Below, piece after piece: positions 8,256 through 15,302 of a DNA stretch of 33,371 nucleotides. The number at the start of each line of letters is the position of its first letter. The stretch's first letter is position 1. The notes below the pieces were generated by a model. That model did no database searches. It worked only from the letters and a program-made list of their open reading frames with translations, and was not told the DNA's origin. This stretch comes from an uncultured Bacteroidota bacterium (GTDB lineage Bacteria; Bacteroidota; Bacteroidia; AKYH767-A; JABDAW01), in contig CAIWCG010000127.1 in the NCBI GenBank assembly GCA_903911135.1, positions 1-33,371 on the forward strand, written 5' to 3'. The translations under genes were made by a program, and so were the position numbers.

Positions 8256-8675
8256 CTATTTAAGTTTCATTTGTGCATAATATGGATGGTCGGGGTTGAC
8301 CACCATTTCTTCCCGCAATGGAAGTATCACCACATCCATATCTTCCAACGGGATGGAACCCAACAATGGCTCCGTATCTCCCTGTAGCAACATGGCGTTG
8401 CAAACCGTCCTGCGGTTCTTGAACTTCACCACCACAGGGCCAACAATGTCGAACTCCTGAATGCTCCCATCTGCCATCTGCGCCTTTCGTTTTTCTATGA
8501 ACGGCAGCTCCAGCTGTTCCTGGATATTTTCATTGATGCAAAGATTATAAGCACCTGTATCCACCAGCATTTTCACGGTCATGTGCTTCACCTCCTCTTC
8601 GCCGATGAAATGCCGTCTTGCCAACTCGACATCTCCAGCATTAACCAACTCTATTTCTGCATAAATCAAACCCAT
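8256..8675 (-). CDS. Clan AA retropepsin-like aspartic protease domain protein
   Basis: The start is set to the ATG at 8675, giving 139 aa. The ORF-track start at 8699 falls inside a TATCTTTG promoter element. The core MKMLVDTGAYNLCINENI contains the DTG catalytic triad motif of single-domain retropepsin-like proteases, followed by a flap-like segment and LLGSIPLEDMDVVI, the second conserved hydrophobic-Gly motif. No signal peptide is visible, so it is probably cytoplasmic. It is the first gene of the lgt operon and its stop touches the lgt start codon. Similar small clan AA proteins are widespread; substrate and function are unknown. Confidence 0.75.
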   Translation of the reverse strand: MGLIYAEIELVNAGDVELARRHFIGEEEVKHMTVKMLVDTGAYNLCINENIQEQLELPFIEKRKAQMADGSIQEFDIVGPVVVKFKNRRTVCNAMLLQGDTEPLLGSIPLEDMDVVILPLREEMVVNPDHPYYAQMKLK

Positions 8676-8696
8676 AATCTCTTTATTAATTTGGTG

Positions 8697-8704
8697 CAAA
8701 GATA
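8697..8704 (-). promoter_or_regulatory. TAnnTTTG promoter of the clan AA protease-lgt-rimM-trmN6 operon
   Basis: The minus strand reads TATCTTTG, a perfect match to the Bacteroidota -7 element, 21 nt upstream of the ATG at 8675. It rules out the longer ORF start at 8699. The rest of the 8705-8941 divergent gap holds no recognisable gene; I see only a short TGCAA/TTGCA dyad around 8816. Confidence 0.6.
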
Positions 8705-8941
8705 TAAAAAACCCCTAAACCTTTCTTTTCCCTACATTCCTCCGAATAAGGAGATGCTTGTTTATCCTAATGTTTCCAAGTTCATTAATGCCATGATGGC
8801 ACCGCCACAGCGGATGCAATTATTGCATTTATGATGATTGAGAAATAAACCAATCCTGATACTATATATATAAGGATAACTTTTTGGCCATCGGTTTTTT
8901 GATGAAAGTGATATTCAAAATGTCGATATCATTGATTTTTG

Positions 8942-8949
8942 TACTTTTG
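8942..8949 (+). promoter_or_regulatory. TAnnTTTG promoter of the toxin-antitoxin pair
   Basis: TACTTTTG lies 25 nt before the ATG at 8975 and matches the TAnnTTTG element. No convincing -33 box is seen at the usual spacing. It is the only promoter candidate close to the antitoxin start. Confidence 0.5.
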
Positions 8950-8974
8950 CAATCATATATAGACTCCAAAACAA

Positions 8975-9232
8975 ATGTCAACGCAAGAATTAAAACAAGA
9001 AATACTCAAGACGATAGAAGAAATTCCCGAATCTGTTTTAAAGGATATTCTTGAATATCTCAAACATATTAAAGATACCGCTTCGACACCTGATGACGAG
9101 GACCGGAAATTCTGGATGAATGTTTCCAAACAAGGCATTGCAAGAGCCTATTCTGATGATGAACCTGAATATTCTCCCAACGATGTAAAGGAGCCGAATC
9201 CTCTCTATAAATCATGGAAGAAGGACAAATAA
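8975..9232 (+). CDS. Probable antitoxin of a PemK/MazF-like module
   Basis: This small 85-aa protein opens with an amphipathic helical stretch, MSTQELKQEILKTIEEIPESVLKDILEYLKHI, and has an acidic, probably flexible C-terminal half (SDDEPEYSPNDVKEP), a common antitoxin layout. I do not recognise a defined DNA-binding fold. The N-terminal helix resembles DUF2281-type or other small antitoxin-like proteins that begin with 'ELI.IEELPE..LEEVLDFL'. The downstream toxin-like gene overlaps its 3' end by 19 nt, the usual order and coupling of type II modules. The assignment rests mainly on this context. Confidence 0.6.
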   Translation: MSTQELKQEILKTIEEIPESVLKDILEYLKHIKDTASTPDDEDRKFWMNVSKQGIARAYSDDEPEYSPNDVKEPNPLYKSWKKDK

Positions 9233-9549
9233 TCCTTACTGTTTTCGAGACGGACAAGGCAAAGAAAATCCGTCCGGCTTTGGTGCTGCGCAAGGCTCCC
9301 AAATACAATGATTATTTGGTATGTGGAATCAGCTCCAAGTTGTATGAAGAGGTGGATGATTTCGATATGTTGATAAATGAAGGCCATCCCGATTTCAAAA
9401 ATTCCGGCTTGAAGCATGATGGCTTGATACGCTTGTTTTTTCTTGGAATGATTCGGGAGGAGGAGATTTTAGGCAGCATCGGTTCCGTCAGCAAAGCTAC
9501 TTTACATACCCTTCAAGGTCGTTTGGCCGATTATATTCATCAAAAATAA
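9214..9549 (+). CDS. PemK/MazF-like toxin family protein
   Basis: This 111-aa protein begins with MEEGQIILTVFETDKAKKIRPALVLRKAP, the beta-barrel start of the PemK/MazF family (G-x-I-x-x-x-x-F and RPALVL). It continues with NDYLVCGISSKL and ends in a GSIGSVSKATLHTLQGRLADYI helix. Conserved features near GLKHDGLIRLFFLG fit the strand preceding the C-terminal helix. MazF-fold toxins are mRNA interferases. Its ATG lies inside the upstream antitoxin-like gene (19-nt overlap), which supports a toxin-antitoxin pair. Catalytic competence cannot be judged; the family also includes non-toxic members. Confidence 0.75.
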   Translation: MEEGQIILTVFETDKAKKIRPALVLRKAPKYNDYLVCGISSKLYEEVDDFDMLINEGHPDFKNSGLKHDGLIRLFFLGMIREEEILGSIGSVSKATLHTLQGRLADYIHQK

Positions 9550-9582
9550 ATGCCTCTCAAAAGGTAAATCCCTATTTTTATT

Positions 9583-9603
9583 TGATTGGGCAGCTCCCCA
9601 TCA
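9583..9603 (+). terminator. Possible terminator hairpin after the toxin gene
   Basis: TGATTGGG and CCCCATCA form an imperfect stem around CAGCT, 33 nt downstream of the toxin stop, followed by AAAAATTTTC rather than a clean T-run. It may end the toxin-antitoxin transcript before the next promoter at 9619-9649. Confidence 0.35.
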
Positions 9604-9618
9604 AAAATTTTCTCTTGC

Positions 9619-9649
9619 TTGATGATAACTATTTTATTATGTATATTTG
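9619..9649 (+). promoter_or_regulatory. Promoter (TTG-N20-TATATTTG) upstream of array locus 2
   Basis: TTG at 9619-9621 and TATATTTG at 9642-9649 are 20 nt apart, close to the published Bacteroidota -33/-7 arrangement. Transcription from here would run through a short ORF, the 42-bp array and then the 323-aa gene, giving a leader of roughly 550 nt. Confidence 0.6.
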
Positions 9650-9651
9650 CC

Positions 9652-9714
9652 ATGTCCAATAAACGGACCCTATCAAGAACTTACAATCCTTCCTTATGGC
9701 TTAAAAGATTATAG
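9652..9714 (+). CDS. Possible 20-aa leader ORF
   Basis: An ATG 2 nt after the TATATTTG element opens a 20-codon ORF (MSNKRTLSRTYNPSLWLKRL) ending in TAG. The product is basic. It is the first ORF on the predicted transcript leading to the array and the 323-aa gene. There is no homology evidence, and length alone cannot support it; a leader peptide or chance ORF are both possible. Nothing else is recognisable between 9715 and 9845. Confidence 0.15.
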   Translation: MSNKRTLSRTYNPSLWLKRL

Positions 9715-9845
9715 ACGAACACATATAAACCTCACCGGCAGAAAAAAATTCAATTATGATGATGAATGTACCTCGGCTGGTAACCTATAACCTTTTCCCC
9801 GTTCCCCATTTCTTCGGTTTTTCTCAAAATTCAAGTGCCGACAAG

Positions 9846-10103
9846 CTAAAAGTCTCTCTTTTTGGCTCAAAACATGTTTTAGGACAACTCCCGAATGACA
9901 ATTTGGACGAGATTTTAGTCATTCGGGAGCTCCCGAATGAACATTTGGACGAGATTTTAGTCAATCGGGAGCTCCCGAATGAACATTCGGACGGGATTTT
10001 AGTCAATCGGAAGCTCCCGAATGAACAATTTGTCGAGATTTTAGTCAATCGGAAGCTCCCGAATGAACAATTAGACAAGATTTTAGTCAATCGGAAGCTC
10101 CCG
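9846..10103. repeat. Tandem array of 42-bp units built from inverted 21-bp halves (locus 2)
   Basis: Five units of exactly 42 bp start at 9888, 9930, 9972, 10014 and 10056, with a partial sixth (CTCCCG) at 10098 and a degenerate one from ~9846. Each unit begins CTCCCGAATGA and ends TCAATCGGGAG or TCAATCGGAAG, so the second 21 bp resembles the reverse complement of the first (10 of the first 11 bases). The unit 1-2 junction, 9920-9939, is a perfect 20-bp palindrome; later junctions are near-palindromes. Both strands stay open (plus ORF 9756-10196 with 14-aa repeats, minus ORF 9824-10135), which the period explains, so no protein is called. The array ends about 100 bp before the 323-aa gene. 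Confidence 0.92.
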
Positions 10104-10201
10104 TTGTGGTATCTTTTTAATGCTTTTGATGCCATTGATATAGTGCATCATCATAAATACAATCGTTTTATAAATAATCATAAACTTAAAAATTAAAAAT
10201 C

Positions 10202-11173
10202 ATGGAAGAAGACAGAGTAGAATTAGAATCAGAAGAAAAAGTTGTCAACCAAATCACGGAGGCTTATGCCAGGCATTTTGGCGTTCCGGTGCCAGACCGA
10301 TTTCTGGATACGGAGGTGGTGGCCGAACTGAATGAATTCAACACCGATTTGCCCATCAGCATAGCGGCTCGAGATGTGGCCCTGGGCAATGAAACGACTT
10401 ATTTGGCCTTGACAAAAAATGCTCATCTTCCATTGTTCAGGCGCTGTTCGGCGTTTTATAACGAACTGGCAGGTCATGTTGATTGTGGCGATGTGCCGGT
10501 AGGTGCCTTGTCGTTTTTTGGCCTCGACAGCAAGGGCAATCATTTGTCCATGATAACCGATGCCGATCTGCTGTCGGCTTCGGATAAGATTCGTTTGGGA
10601 AACTTGGCCATGATAGCAGCCGGATATGCTCCCAATACTGGCTTTACGGCAGCAAGCATCTTGGCCTTGCGAACGCCTTTTAAAGTCATTGTAGATGAAA
10701 AGGACAACAAGAAACAAACGGCGGCAAATGCCGAAATAGCAACCGCTGCCATGGTGAAGCTGGCGAAAGCTACCGGCGATGAGGTTTTTGCGCAATCAAA
10801 GATACATACACGCAAGATGGAGGTGGGAGCGGCTCGAGATTTCATGCGTACTTATGGCATTCATTTCGAGGCTCCGAAGGTGAAGACCATCATCGGTGGA
10901 GAGGTGTTTTTGCCTACTGCCGAGCATGCCAATGGGGCCGAAGTTCGCATCGGCCCGATAGAAACCAAAAAGGGAAGAGCCAGCCAGGAAGGAGTAGTGG
11001 GCCATACCAACGCCAAGGGGCATTTCGAGGTGATAACCGTGATAGAAGGCGACACGTTTGTGAATGTGCGCATGCTGAATTGCAAGGATGCCCACATTCC
11101 GATAACCATCGTGGCAGGAACAAACCAAACTGCATTGACCATCACACTGGTGGCTGGCACATCGAGCTTGTAG
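10202..11173 (+). CDS. Unrecognised protein, helical N-terminus plus C-terminal beta-sandwich-like domain
   Basis: This 323-aa protein matches no family I can name. Residues ~1-210 look mostly helical (YLALTKNAHLPLFRRCSAFYNELAGH and ATAAMVKLAKATGDEVF). After a junction DFMRTYGIHFEAPKVKTI, residues ~220-323 look like a carboxypeptidase-regulatory or transthyretin-like beta domain (GGEVFLPTAEHANGAEVRIG, GVVGHTNAKGHFEVITV). No signal peptide or membrane segment is seen. The start follows an A-rich AAAAATTAAAAATC leader as usual in Bacteroidota. It sits about 100 bp after array locus 2, and a shared bidirectional terminator separates it from the convergent synthase gene. It is probably a real gene, with codon use like its neighbours. 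Confidence 0.8.
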   Translation: MEEDRVELESEEKVVNQITEAYARHFGVPVPDRFLDTEVVAELNEFNTDLPISIAARDVALGNETTYLALTKNAHLPLFRRCSAFYNELAGHVDCGDVPVGALSFFGLDSKGNHLSMITDADLLSASDKIRLGNLAMIAAGYAPNTGFTAASILALRTPFKVIVDEKDNKKQTAANAEIATAAMVKLAKATGDEVFAQSKIHTRKMEVGAARDFMRTYGIHFEAPKVKTIIGGEVFLPTAEHANGAEVRIGPIETKKGRASQEGVVGHTNAKGHFEVITVIEGDTFVNVRMLNCKDAHIPITIVAGTNQTALTITLVAGTSSL

Positions 11174-11280
11174 AAGGGCATTAAAGCTACTCGACAATGA
11201 ATTATTTTTGATGGATTCATTGATAATTGCTTTGCTTTAGGCAAGCCATCATCAATAAATCCTCCATGTCAATAAAAGCA

Positions 11281-11312
11281 AAAAGGCAGATGAACGAATC
11301 CATCTGCCTTTT
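11281..11312. terminator. Bidirectional intrinsic terminator
   Basis: A 12-bp perfect stem AAAAGGCAGATG / CATCTGCCTTTT closes an 8-nt loop, with T-runs reading out on both strands. It lies between the convergent 323-aa gene and the alpha-oxoamine synthase gene and can serve both. Confidence 0.92.
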
Positions 11313-11336
11313 TATATTTTCAATCAATGATTTTCC

Positions 11337-12578
11337 TTATCCGCTCACCACCGTGTCGCCCACATATTTGCCTTCCTTAAGATTGACGAGAACCTTCGAG
11401 AACGCAGCGATGGTATAGTCCACATCTTCCAAAGTATGCGCAGCCGTAGGGATGAGGCGCAGCATGATGATGCCCTTTGGCACCACCGGATAGACCACCA
11501 TGGAGCAGAATATGTCATAATTCTCACGCAGGTCGAGAATCAGATTGGTCGCTTCGGGGATGGTGCCGTTCAGATAGACCGGAGTCACCGGACTTTGGGT
11601 GTTTCCTATCTCAAACCCTGCTTTCGTAAGGCTCGATTGAAGCGCATGGACTATTTTCCAGAGGTTGTTTTTTAATTCTGGTTGAGTCCGGAGCAGCTCC
11701 AGTCGTTTCATGGCGCCAATAACCAAAGGCATGGGCAATGACTTGGCAAAAATCTGTGAACGCATGTTATATCGTAGGTATTCCACCACCGATTGTGTGC
11801 TGCTGATGAATGCCCCGATACTTGCCATCGCCTTCGCGAAGGTCCCGAAATAGATGTCTATCCCATCTTGTACTCCTTGTTCTTCGCCAGTTCCGGCACC
11901 TGTCTTTCCCATCGTTCCAAATCCGTGGGCATCATCCACAAAGAGGCGGAAATCATACTTTTTCTTGAGTTCCACTATCTCTTTCAGCTTGCCTTGGTCT
12001 CCCGACATGCCAAAAACACCTTCCGTGATGACCAAAATGGCTCCACCCGAAATTTCGGTGAGGTGAGTGGCCCTTTCCAGTTGCTTTTGCAAGTTTTCAA
12101 TGTCGTTATGAGGATAAACAAACCGTTTTCCCATGTGCAAACGAAGTCCGTCGATGATACATGCATGAGCCTCGGAGTCATAAACGATTACATCGTGCCT
12201 ATCCACCAAGGCATCAATGGCCGAAACCATTCCCTGGTACCCATAATTGAGTAAAATGGTGTCCTCTTTCCTCATGAAGTCCGACAGTTGTGCCTCCAAT
12301 TCCTCGTGCAGGTCAGAGTTGCCCGACATCATCCTGGCTCCCATCGGCGTAGCGAGGCCATATTGCTTAGAAGCCTCGGCATCCACTCTCCTTACTTCAG
12401 GGTGGTTAGCCAGCCCAAGATAATTATTGAGACTCCAGATGAGTTGCTTCTTCCCCCTGAAAATCATTTTGTTTCCTATTTCACCTTCCAGCTTTGGGAA
12501 GGTAAAATATCCATGGGCGTTCTTGGCATGCATGCCTAATGGGCCACGATTTTTAGATAATTTTTCAAATAAATCCAC
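11337..12578 (-). CDS. PLP-dependent alpha-oxoamine synthase (SPT/KBL/BioF family)
   Basis: This 413-aa fold-type I PLP enzyme condenses an amino acid with an acyl thioester, releasing CO2. Visible elements are SLNNYLGLANHPEV, GARMMSGNSDLHEELE, the ring-stacking His of DSEAHACIIDG (~138), VDDAHGFGTMGKTGAGTGE (~214-232) and YFGTFAKAMASIG with the PLP lysine near 249. The opening NAHGYFTFPKLEGEIG is one I recall from a Bacteroidota subgroup distinct from classical BioF. Candidate products are sphingoid bases (serine palmitoyltransferase-like), sulfonolipid precursors (cysteate acyltransferase-like) or 2-amino-3-ketobutyrate; sequence does not decide. The start is GTG, as no ATG fits the expected N-terminus. 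It is transcribed divergently from bamD. Confidence 0.85.
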   Translation of the reverse strand: MDLFEKLSKNRGPLGMHAKNAHGYFTFPKLEGEIGNKMIFRGKKQLIWSLNNYLGLANHPEVRRVDAEASKQYGLATPMGARMMSGNSDLHEELEAQLSDFMRKEDTILLNYGYQGMVSAIDALVDRHDVIVYDSEAHACIIDGLRLHMGKRFVYPHNDIENLQKQLERATHLTEISGGAILVITEGVFGMSGDQGKLKEIVELKKKYDFRLFVDDAHGFGTMGKTGAGTGEEQGVQDGIDIYFGTFAKAMASIGAFISSTQSVVEYLRYNMRSQIFAKSLPMPLVIGAMKRLELLRTQPELKNNLWKIVHALQSSLTKAGFEIGNTQSPVTPVYLNGTIPEATNLILDLRENYDIFCSMVVYPVVPKGIIMLRLIPTAAHTLEDVDYTIAAFSKVLVNLKEGKYVGDTVVSG

Positions 12579-12679
12579 GTTACAGTTTTTCTTTTGATTA
12601 ATAATATGAATATCGAGGCGAAATTACGAAATGCAGCGCAAATGAATGAGAAGAATTTTCAAATGACCAGATATATTAG

Positions 12680-12687
12680 TATATTTG
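12680..12687 (+). promoter_or_regulatory. TAnnTTTG element 5 nt before bamD
   Basis: TATATTTG ends 5 nt before the ATG at 12693. Since transcription usually starts a few nt after this element, the bamD mRNA may begin at or next to the start codon (leaderless). This also argues against the longer ORF start at 12594. Confidence 0.55.
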
Positions 12688-12692
12688 CCGCC

Positions 12693-13529
12693 ATGAGAAG
12701 TAAATCCGGCTATATATATGTCTTGTTTTTGGTTGTTGTTTCGATGATGGTTTCATCGTGCAGCAAGTATCAGCAGTTGCTTAAGAGCAATAGAAACGAA
12801 GATAAATATACTGCTGCTGTTCAGTTTTACGAAAAGAAAGATTATGACAGGGCACTGCCATTATTTGAGCAATTGTTGACTATCTCCAAAGGAACAAGCA
12901 AGTACGAAATGGTGTTTTATTATTATGCCAATTGCTATTACGGACAAGGAGATTATGAAGAAGGCAGTTTTTATTTCGAGAACTTCGTTACCAATTTTCC
13001 AAACAGTAAATATGCTGAAGAATGTTCATTTATGGGTGCCTTTTGTTATTATTTGAATTCCCCAAACTCCTCCTTAGACCAGTCGAATACAAAAAAGGCC
13101 ATGCTTCAGTTACAGCTTTTCACTAATAAATACCCGAAAAGCACCAAGGTTGACCAGTGTAATCAGTTGATAGATTTATTAAGAGAGAAATTAATGAAAA
13201 AGGATTATGAAACGGCTAAGTTATACTATAACATGAATGATTATAGGGGAGCTACAGTTTGTTTCAAGAATTTGGTTAAGAACTTCCCTGACACTAAATA
13301 TAAGGAAGAAAGCTTGTACTTGTGCGTAAAGTCCTATTATAATTGGGCGAATAACAGTATTGAAACAAAGAAGGAAGAACGTTTTAAAGCTACCGTGGAA
13401 GCATATAATATTTTCATAGACAACTTCCCAAAAAGCAAATATGTGAAGGAATCGGAAGGCTATTTTGAAGGTGCTTTAAAACAATTGGACAAGAAACGTA
13501 TTGCAGAAAAAATAACTTTAGGAAATTAA
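12693..13529 (+). CDS. bamD: Outer membrane assembly lipoprotein BamD
   Basis: The start is chosen at MRSKSGYIYVLFLVVVSMMVSSC, a lipoprotein signal peptide with the acylated cysteine at ~residue 23, giving 278 aa; the ORF-track start 33 codons upstream would bury it. The mature part is made of TPR-like repeats typical of BamD (YTAAVQFYEKKDYDRALPLFEQLL, FPNSKYAEECSFMGAFCYY, NDYRGATVCFKNLVKNFPDTKYKEESL, FPKSKYVKESEGYF). BamD works with BamA to insert outer-membrane beta-barrels and depends on Lgt for lipidation. It is followed 15 nt later by the omega-like gene, an arrangement I know from many Bacteroidota. Confidence 0.93.
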   Translation: MRSKSGYIYVLFLVVVSMMVSSCSKYQQLLKSNRNEDKYTAAVQFYEKKDYDRALPLFEQLLTISKGTSKYEMVFYYYANCYYGQGDYEEGSFYFENFVTNFPNSKYAEECSFMGAFCYYLNSPNSSLDQSNTKKAMLQLQLFTNKYPKSTKVDQCNQLIDLLREKLMKKDYETAKLYYNMNDYRGATVCFKNLVKNFPDTKYKEESLYLCVKSYYNWANNSIETKKEERFKATVEAYNIFIDNFPKSKYVKESEGYFEGALKQLDKKRIAEKITLGN

Positions 13530-13544
13530 ATAAATCAAAATAAA

Positions 13545-13874
13545 ATGAGTCATAACACAAATTACAAAGCGATTGCTTCAACAACAGTAACTAGAGACCT
13601 TCGCGAATTTGATCCAAAAACTGAAAACATTTATCAGTCGGTTGCCATCATTTCTAAAAGGGCAAACCAGATTGCGGCTGAGATAAAGGAAGAATTGTCA
13701 AGTAAGTTGGAAGAATTCAGTACTGGTGGAGATAACTTGGAAGAGGTTTTTGATAATCCAGAACAGGTTGAGCTGTCAAAGCATTATGAAAGGTTGCCAA
13801 AACCTACATTGATTGCCATTCATGAATTCCTTGATGGTAAGGTTTATTCAAGGATTCCAGGAAAAGATCAATAA
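13545..13874 (+). CDS. rpoZ: RNA polymerase omega-like subunit (RpoZ/RPB6 family)
   Basis: This 109-aa protein contains ENIYQSVAIISKRANQIAAEIKEELSSKLEEF (~residues 28-60), which corresponds to the omega/RPB6 core (the N-Y-x-x-V..ISKRA-x-Q-I pattern). Its C-terminal LPKPTLIAIHEFLDGKVYSRIP is typical of the divergent Bacteroidota version found between bamD and coaBC and often left as 'hypothetical'. It would help assembly and stability of RNA polymerase. It sits 15 nt after bamD, and a hairpin plus short gap separates it from coaBC. Confidence 0.8.
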   Translation: MSHNTNYKAIASTTVTRDLREFDPKTENIYQSVAIISKRANQIAAEIKEELSSKLEEFSTGGDNLEEVFDNPEQVELSKHYERLPKPTLIAIHEFLDGKVYSRIPGKDQ

Positions 13875-13890
13875 TCATTTCTTTAGGATT

Positions 13891-13920
13891 GGGGATTAGG
13901 AATTTCGGGAGCTAATCCCC
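13891..13920 (+). terminator. Hairpin between the omega-like gene and coaBC
   Basis: GGGGATTAG and CTAATCCCC form a perfect 9-bp stem with a 12-nt loop, 16 nt after the omega-like stop. Only CTTTCC follows, not a T-run, so it may be a weak terminator, attenuator or mRNA-stability element within the bamD-recN cluster. Confidence 0.5.
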
Positions 13921-13943
13921 CTTTCCATAATCAATAATCCGTG

Positions 13944-15140
13944 ATGAGAGGTAAAAAGATAATACTGGGCGTAACTGGTAGCATAGCTGCTTATAAGGCT
14001 GCCTATTTGGTGCGACTTATGGTCAAATCAGGTGCCGAGGTAAAAGTGGTTATGACCCATTCTGCCAAGGATTTCATTACCCCGATTACATTATCCACTC
14101 TTTCAAAAAATCCGTGCTACATTGATTTTGTCAAGGGAGCGAATGGCGAATGGAATAATCATGTGGAGTTGGCTTTATGGGCCGATTTTTTGCTGGTAGC
14201 TCCCGCTTCGGCGAATACCATTGGCAAGATGGCCAACGGTTTATGCGATAATTTGCTGCTGGCCACCTATTTGTCTGGCCGCTGTCCGGTTTATATTGCG
14301 CCAGCTATGGATGAAGACATGTGGAAGCATCCATCGACAAAGAAAAATATGGAAACATTGGCATCTTTTGGCAATATCATCATTCAGCCGCAAGATGGCG
14401 AACTTGCCAGCGGTTTGATGGGCGAGGGGAGGATGGATGAGCCGGAAAATATCCTTGCTTTCCTGCAAAAGGAACTCGATAAAACCAGATTATTGATGAA
14501 TAAAAAAGTGCTGGTTACCGCTGGCCCTACTTATGAATCCATTGATCCGGTTCGGTTTATCGGGAATCATTCGTCGGGGAAGATGGGTTTTGCAATTGCC
14601 GAGGAATTGGCGAGGCAAGGTGCTGAGGTGACCTTGATTAGCGGGCCGACTTCGATGGAAATAAATAATCCGGACATTAATCTGATCAAGATTGTTTCGG
14701 CCGAGGAGATGTATAAGGCGTGCTTGAATAGTTTTAAAACTGCCGACATTACGGTGATGGCTGCTGCGGTGGCCGATTATTCGCCTTCTGAACAATCATC
14801 AAAAAAGATTAAAAAGAAGGTTCAGAAAATTGAAATAAAATTGAGCCCTACCAAGGATATATTATATGAATTGGGCAAATTGAAGAACAAGAAACAGTTT
14901 CTTTGTGGCTTTGCGTTGGAGACGGAAAACGGCATTGATAATGCGAAACTCAAACTTAAAAGAAAAAATCTTGACATGATTGTTTTGAATTCGTTGAGCG
15001 ATGTGGGGGCCGGATTTCAAACCTCTACCAACAAGATTTCAATCATCAATTCAAGCAATAAAATCATTAATTTCGGGCTTAAGGACAAGAAGCAAGTGGC
15101 TGTTGATATTGTAAACCATATCATTAATAATTATAAATAA
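13944..15140 (+). CDS. coaBC: CoaBC bifunctional phosphopantothenoylcysteine decarboxylase/synthetase
   Basis: The start is taken as the ATG at 13944 (the track uses GTG 3 nt earlier), giving 398 aa. The N-terminal CoaC half, a flavin-dependent decarboxylase, has GVTGSIAAYKAAYLVR, the active-site His in NHVELALWADFLLVAPASANTIGKMANGLCDNLL, and APAMDEDMWKHP. The C-terminal CoaB half has VLVTAGPTYESIDPVRFIGNHSSGKMGFAIAEE and AAAVADYSP. Two positions differ from E. coli: PAMN reads PAMD, and the segment aligned with the catalytic-Cys region ACGDIGPGRM reads ASGLMGEGRM. It makes 4'-phosphopantetheine for CoA. Placement after bamD and the omega-like gene is typical of the phylum. Confidence 0.93.
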   Translation: MRGKKIILGVTGSIAAYKAAYLVRLMVKSGAEVKVVMTHSAKDFITPITLSTLSKNPCYIDFVKGANGEWNNHVELALWADFLLVAPASANTIGKMANGLCDNLLLATYLSGRCPVYIAPAMDEDMWKHPSTKKNMETLASFGNIIIQPQDGELASGLMGEGRMDEPENILAFLQKELDKTRLLMNKKVLVTAGPTYESIDPVRFIGNHSSGKMGFAIAEELARQGAEVTLISGPTSMEINNPDINLIKIVSAEEMYKACLNSFKTADITVMAAAVADYSPSEQSSKKIKKKVQKIEIKLSPTKDILYELGKLKNKKQFLCGFALETENGIDNAKLKLKRKNLDMIVLNSLSDVGAGFQTSTNKISIINSSNKIINFGLKDKKQVAVDIVNHIINNYK

Positions 15141-15207
15141 TTGGACGATGATAGGCTCGATTATCAATGATGCTTTTATGAATAATCTCACTATTAATTC
15201 AAAAATG

Positions 15208-15270
15208 GCGATGCCCCTTTGTGAAAGGGCGATGACCCTTTGCGAGGGAGAGATGGGAAAAACACAGTTT
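15208..15270 (+). repeat. Mini-array of 21-bp units upstream of the DUF4835 gene
   Basis: Two clear 21-bp units at 15208 and 15229 share GCGATGnCCCTTTG, and a third at 15250 keeps only a GAGATGGG-like start. The DUF4835 start codon follows 32 nt later. The 15141-15302 gap shows nothing else recognisable. Confidence 0.7.
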
Positions 15271-15302
15271 CTATTGAAAAATCTGATAAATTAATCATTA
15301 AA

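Noticed and set aside
9888-10103. CRISPR-like array
   Set aside because: Units are contiguous with no unique spacers, there are only 42- or 21-bp periods, and no cas genes are present. The same reasoning excludes the arrays at 4534, 20799 and 27329.
9756-10196. 146-aa plus-strand ORF across array locus 2
   Set aside because: Openness follows from a 42-bp period; the minus strand is equally open (9824-10135), and the conserved feature is DNA symmetry.
12594-12692. Upstream 33-codon extension of BamD
   Set aside because: It would hide the lipoprotein signal peptide, and a TATATTTG promoter element lies within it.
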